Shown here piece after piece: positions 23,493 through 23,603 of a stretch of DNA of 23,603 bases (the first letter of the stretch is position 1; each line of letters starts with the position of its first letter). The notes under the pieces are model-generated. The model searched no databases and was not told where the DNA came from. It saw only the letters and a program-made list of their open reading frames with translations. The position numbers and the translations under genes were made by a program. Origin of the DNA: CAVQGZ01 sp963712175 (lineage in GTDB: Bacteria; Actinomycetota; Actinomycetes; Jiangellales; Jiangellaceae); the NCBI GenBank assembly GCA_963712175.1, contig CAVQGZ010000005.1:1-23603 (forward strand). Direction: 5' to 3'.

Positions 23493-23603
23493 AGCGTTCC
23501 GCACACGAGCGACTGGCCGACATCCTCGCCGCGATCAACCGGACACTGGCCTACCGCCCACGGCTGGACGACCCGGACCCTTCCATCGCAGCAATGGCCT
23601 ACG
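23489..23603 (+). CDS. hepT: HEPN toxin (HepT-like, DUF86), cut by window end
   Basis: The first 38 codons only, from a GTG overlapping the NTase stop. KRSAHERLADILAAINRTLA then YRPRLDDPDPSIAAMAY matches the first helix and following loop of DUF86/HepT proteins, where the [L/I]xDIxxAI pattern is typical. The Rx4HxY catalytic motif would lie beyond the window. The GTGA overlap is the same junction seen at the first module (7618), where the reading frame is displaced by one base. Assignment rests on the N-terminus plus the NTase partner, so it is strong but incomplete. Confidence 0.75.
   Translation, partial: MKRSAHERLADILAAINRTLAYRPRLDDPDPSIAAMAY

Noticed and set aside
1..23603. CRISPR array, rRNA or complete tRNA
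   Set aside because: No regularly spaced repeats and no full cloverleaf; only the 3' half of tRNA-Arg is present.

Overview
The window is about 70% GC. Genes frequently start with GTG, genes are tightly coupled (ATGA/GTGA overlaps), and several promoters have a TAnnnT -10 element only 6-7 nt upstream of the start codon, i.e. leaderless genes. This is typical of a high-GC actinobacterium; a Geodermatophilaceae- or Pseudonocardia-like host fits, but the species cannot be fixed from sequence alone. There is no rRNA, no complete tRNA and no CRISPR array.

Layout. (i) 165-2208, minus strand: an epoxide-hydrolase-like enzyme, an NTF2-like lipoprotein and a DUF2231 membrane protein form one operon, divergent from an intact leaderless TetR regulator (2263-2805) across a 54-bp operator region. 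(ii) 2830-4746, minus: a broken TetR gene, an ABM-domain protein and an MBL-fold hydrolase. (iii) 5363-6985, plus: an extended SDR epimerase coupled to a GNAT acetyltransferase. (iv) 7151-7943: an HTH-NTase/HEPN (MntA/HepT-like) toxin-antitoxin pair, with a terminator further down. (v) 8224-10229, minus: an NmrA-like reductase and an alpha/beta hydrolase, divergent from a FUSC-family membrane protein (10355-12367), which is followed by a PAP2 phosphatase and a diacylglycerol-kinase-like gene. (vi) 14445-18862, minus: P2-type cation ATPase, a 2-TM universal stress protein, a truncated TetR and an NTF2-like membrane protein. (vii) 19159-20220: a secreted endonuclease/exonuclease/phosphatase-fold protein. 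(viii) 20221-21770: largely decayed DNA holding a DUF3303-like small gene and a C-terminal scrap of an ornithine-aminotransferase-like gene. (ix) 21742-23603: an accessory end with a wHTH-NTase gene behind a perfect palindrome, a 42-nt 3' fragment of tRNA-Arg(ACG) flanked by 29-bp direct repeats (probable attachment site of an integrative element), remnants of small element genes, and a second, leaderless NTase/HEPN pair cut by the window edge.

Two themes stand out. First, three separate minimal nucleotidyltransferase genes, all with GSx10DxD active sites, lie in one window; two have HEPN partners and one seems to lack its partner next to the putative attachment site. Each is preceded by a -10-like hexamer and two by palindromes, which suggests autoregulated TA/defence modules. 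Second, many accessory genes are interrupted by apparent single-base frameshifts although both halves are well preserved. This is either consensus error or real decay and has to be settled with reads before functional conclusions are drawn.
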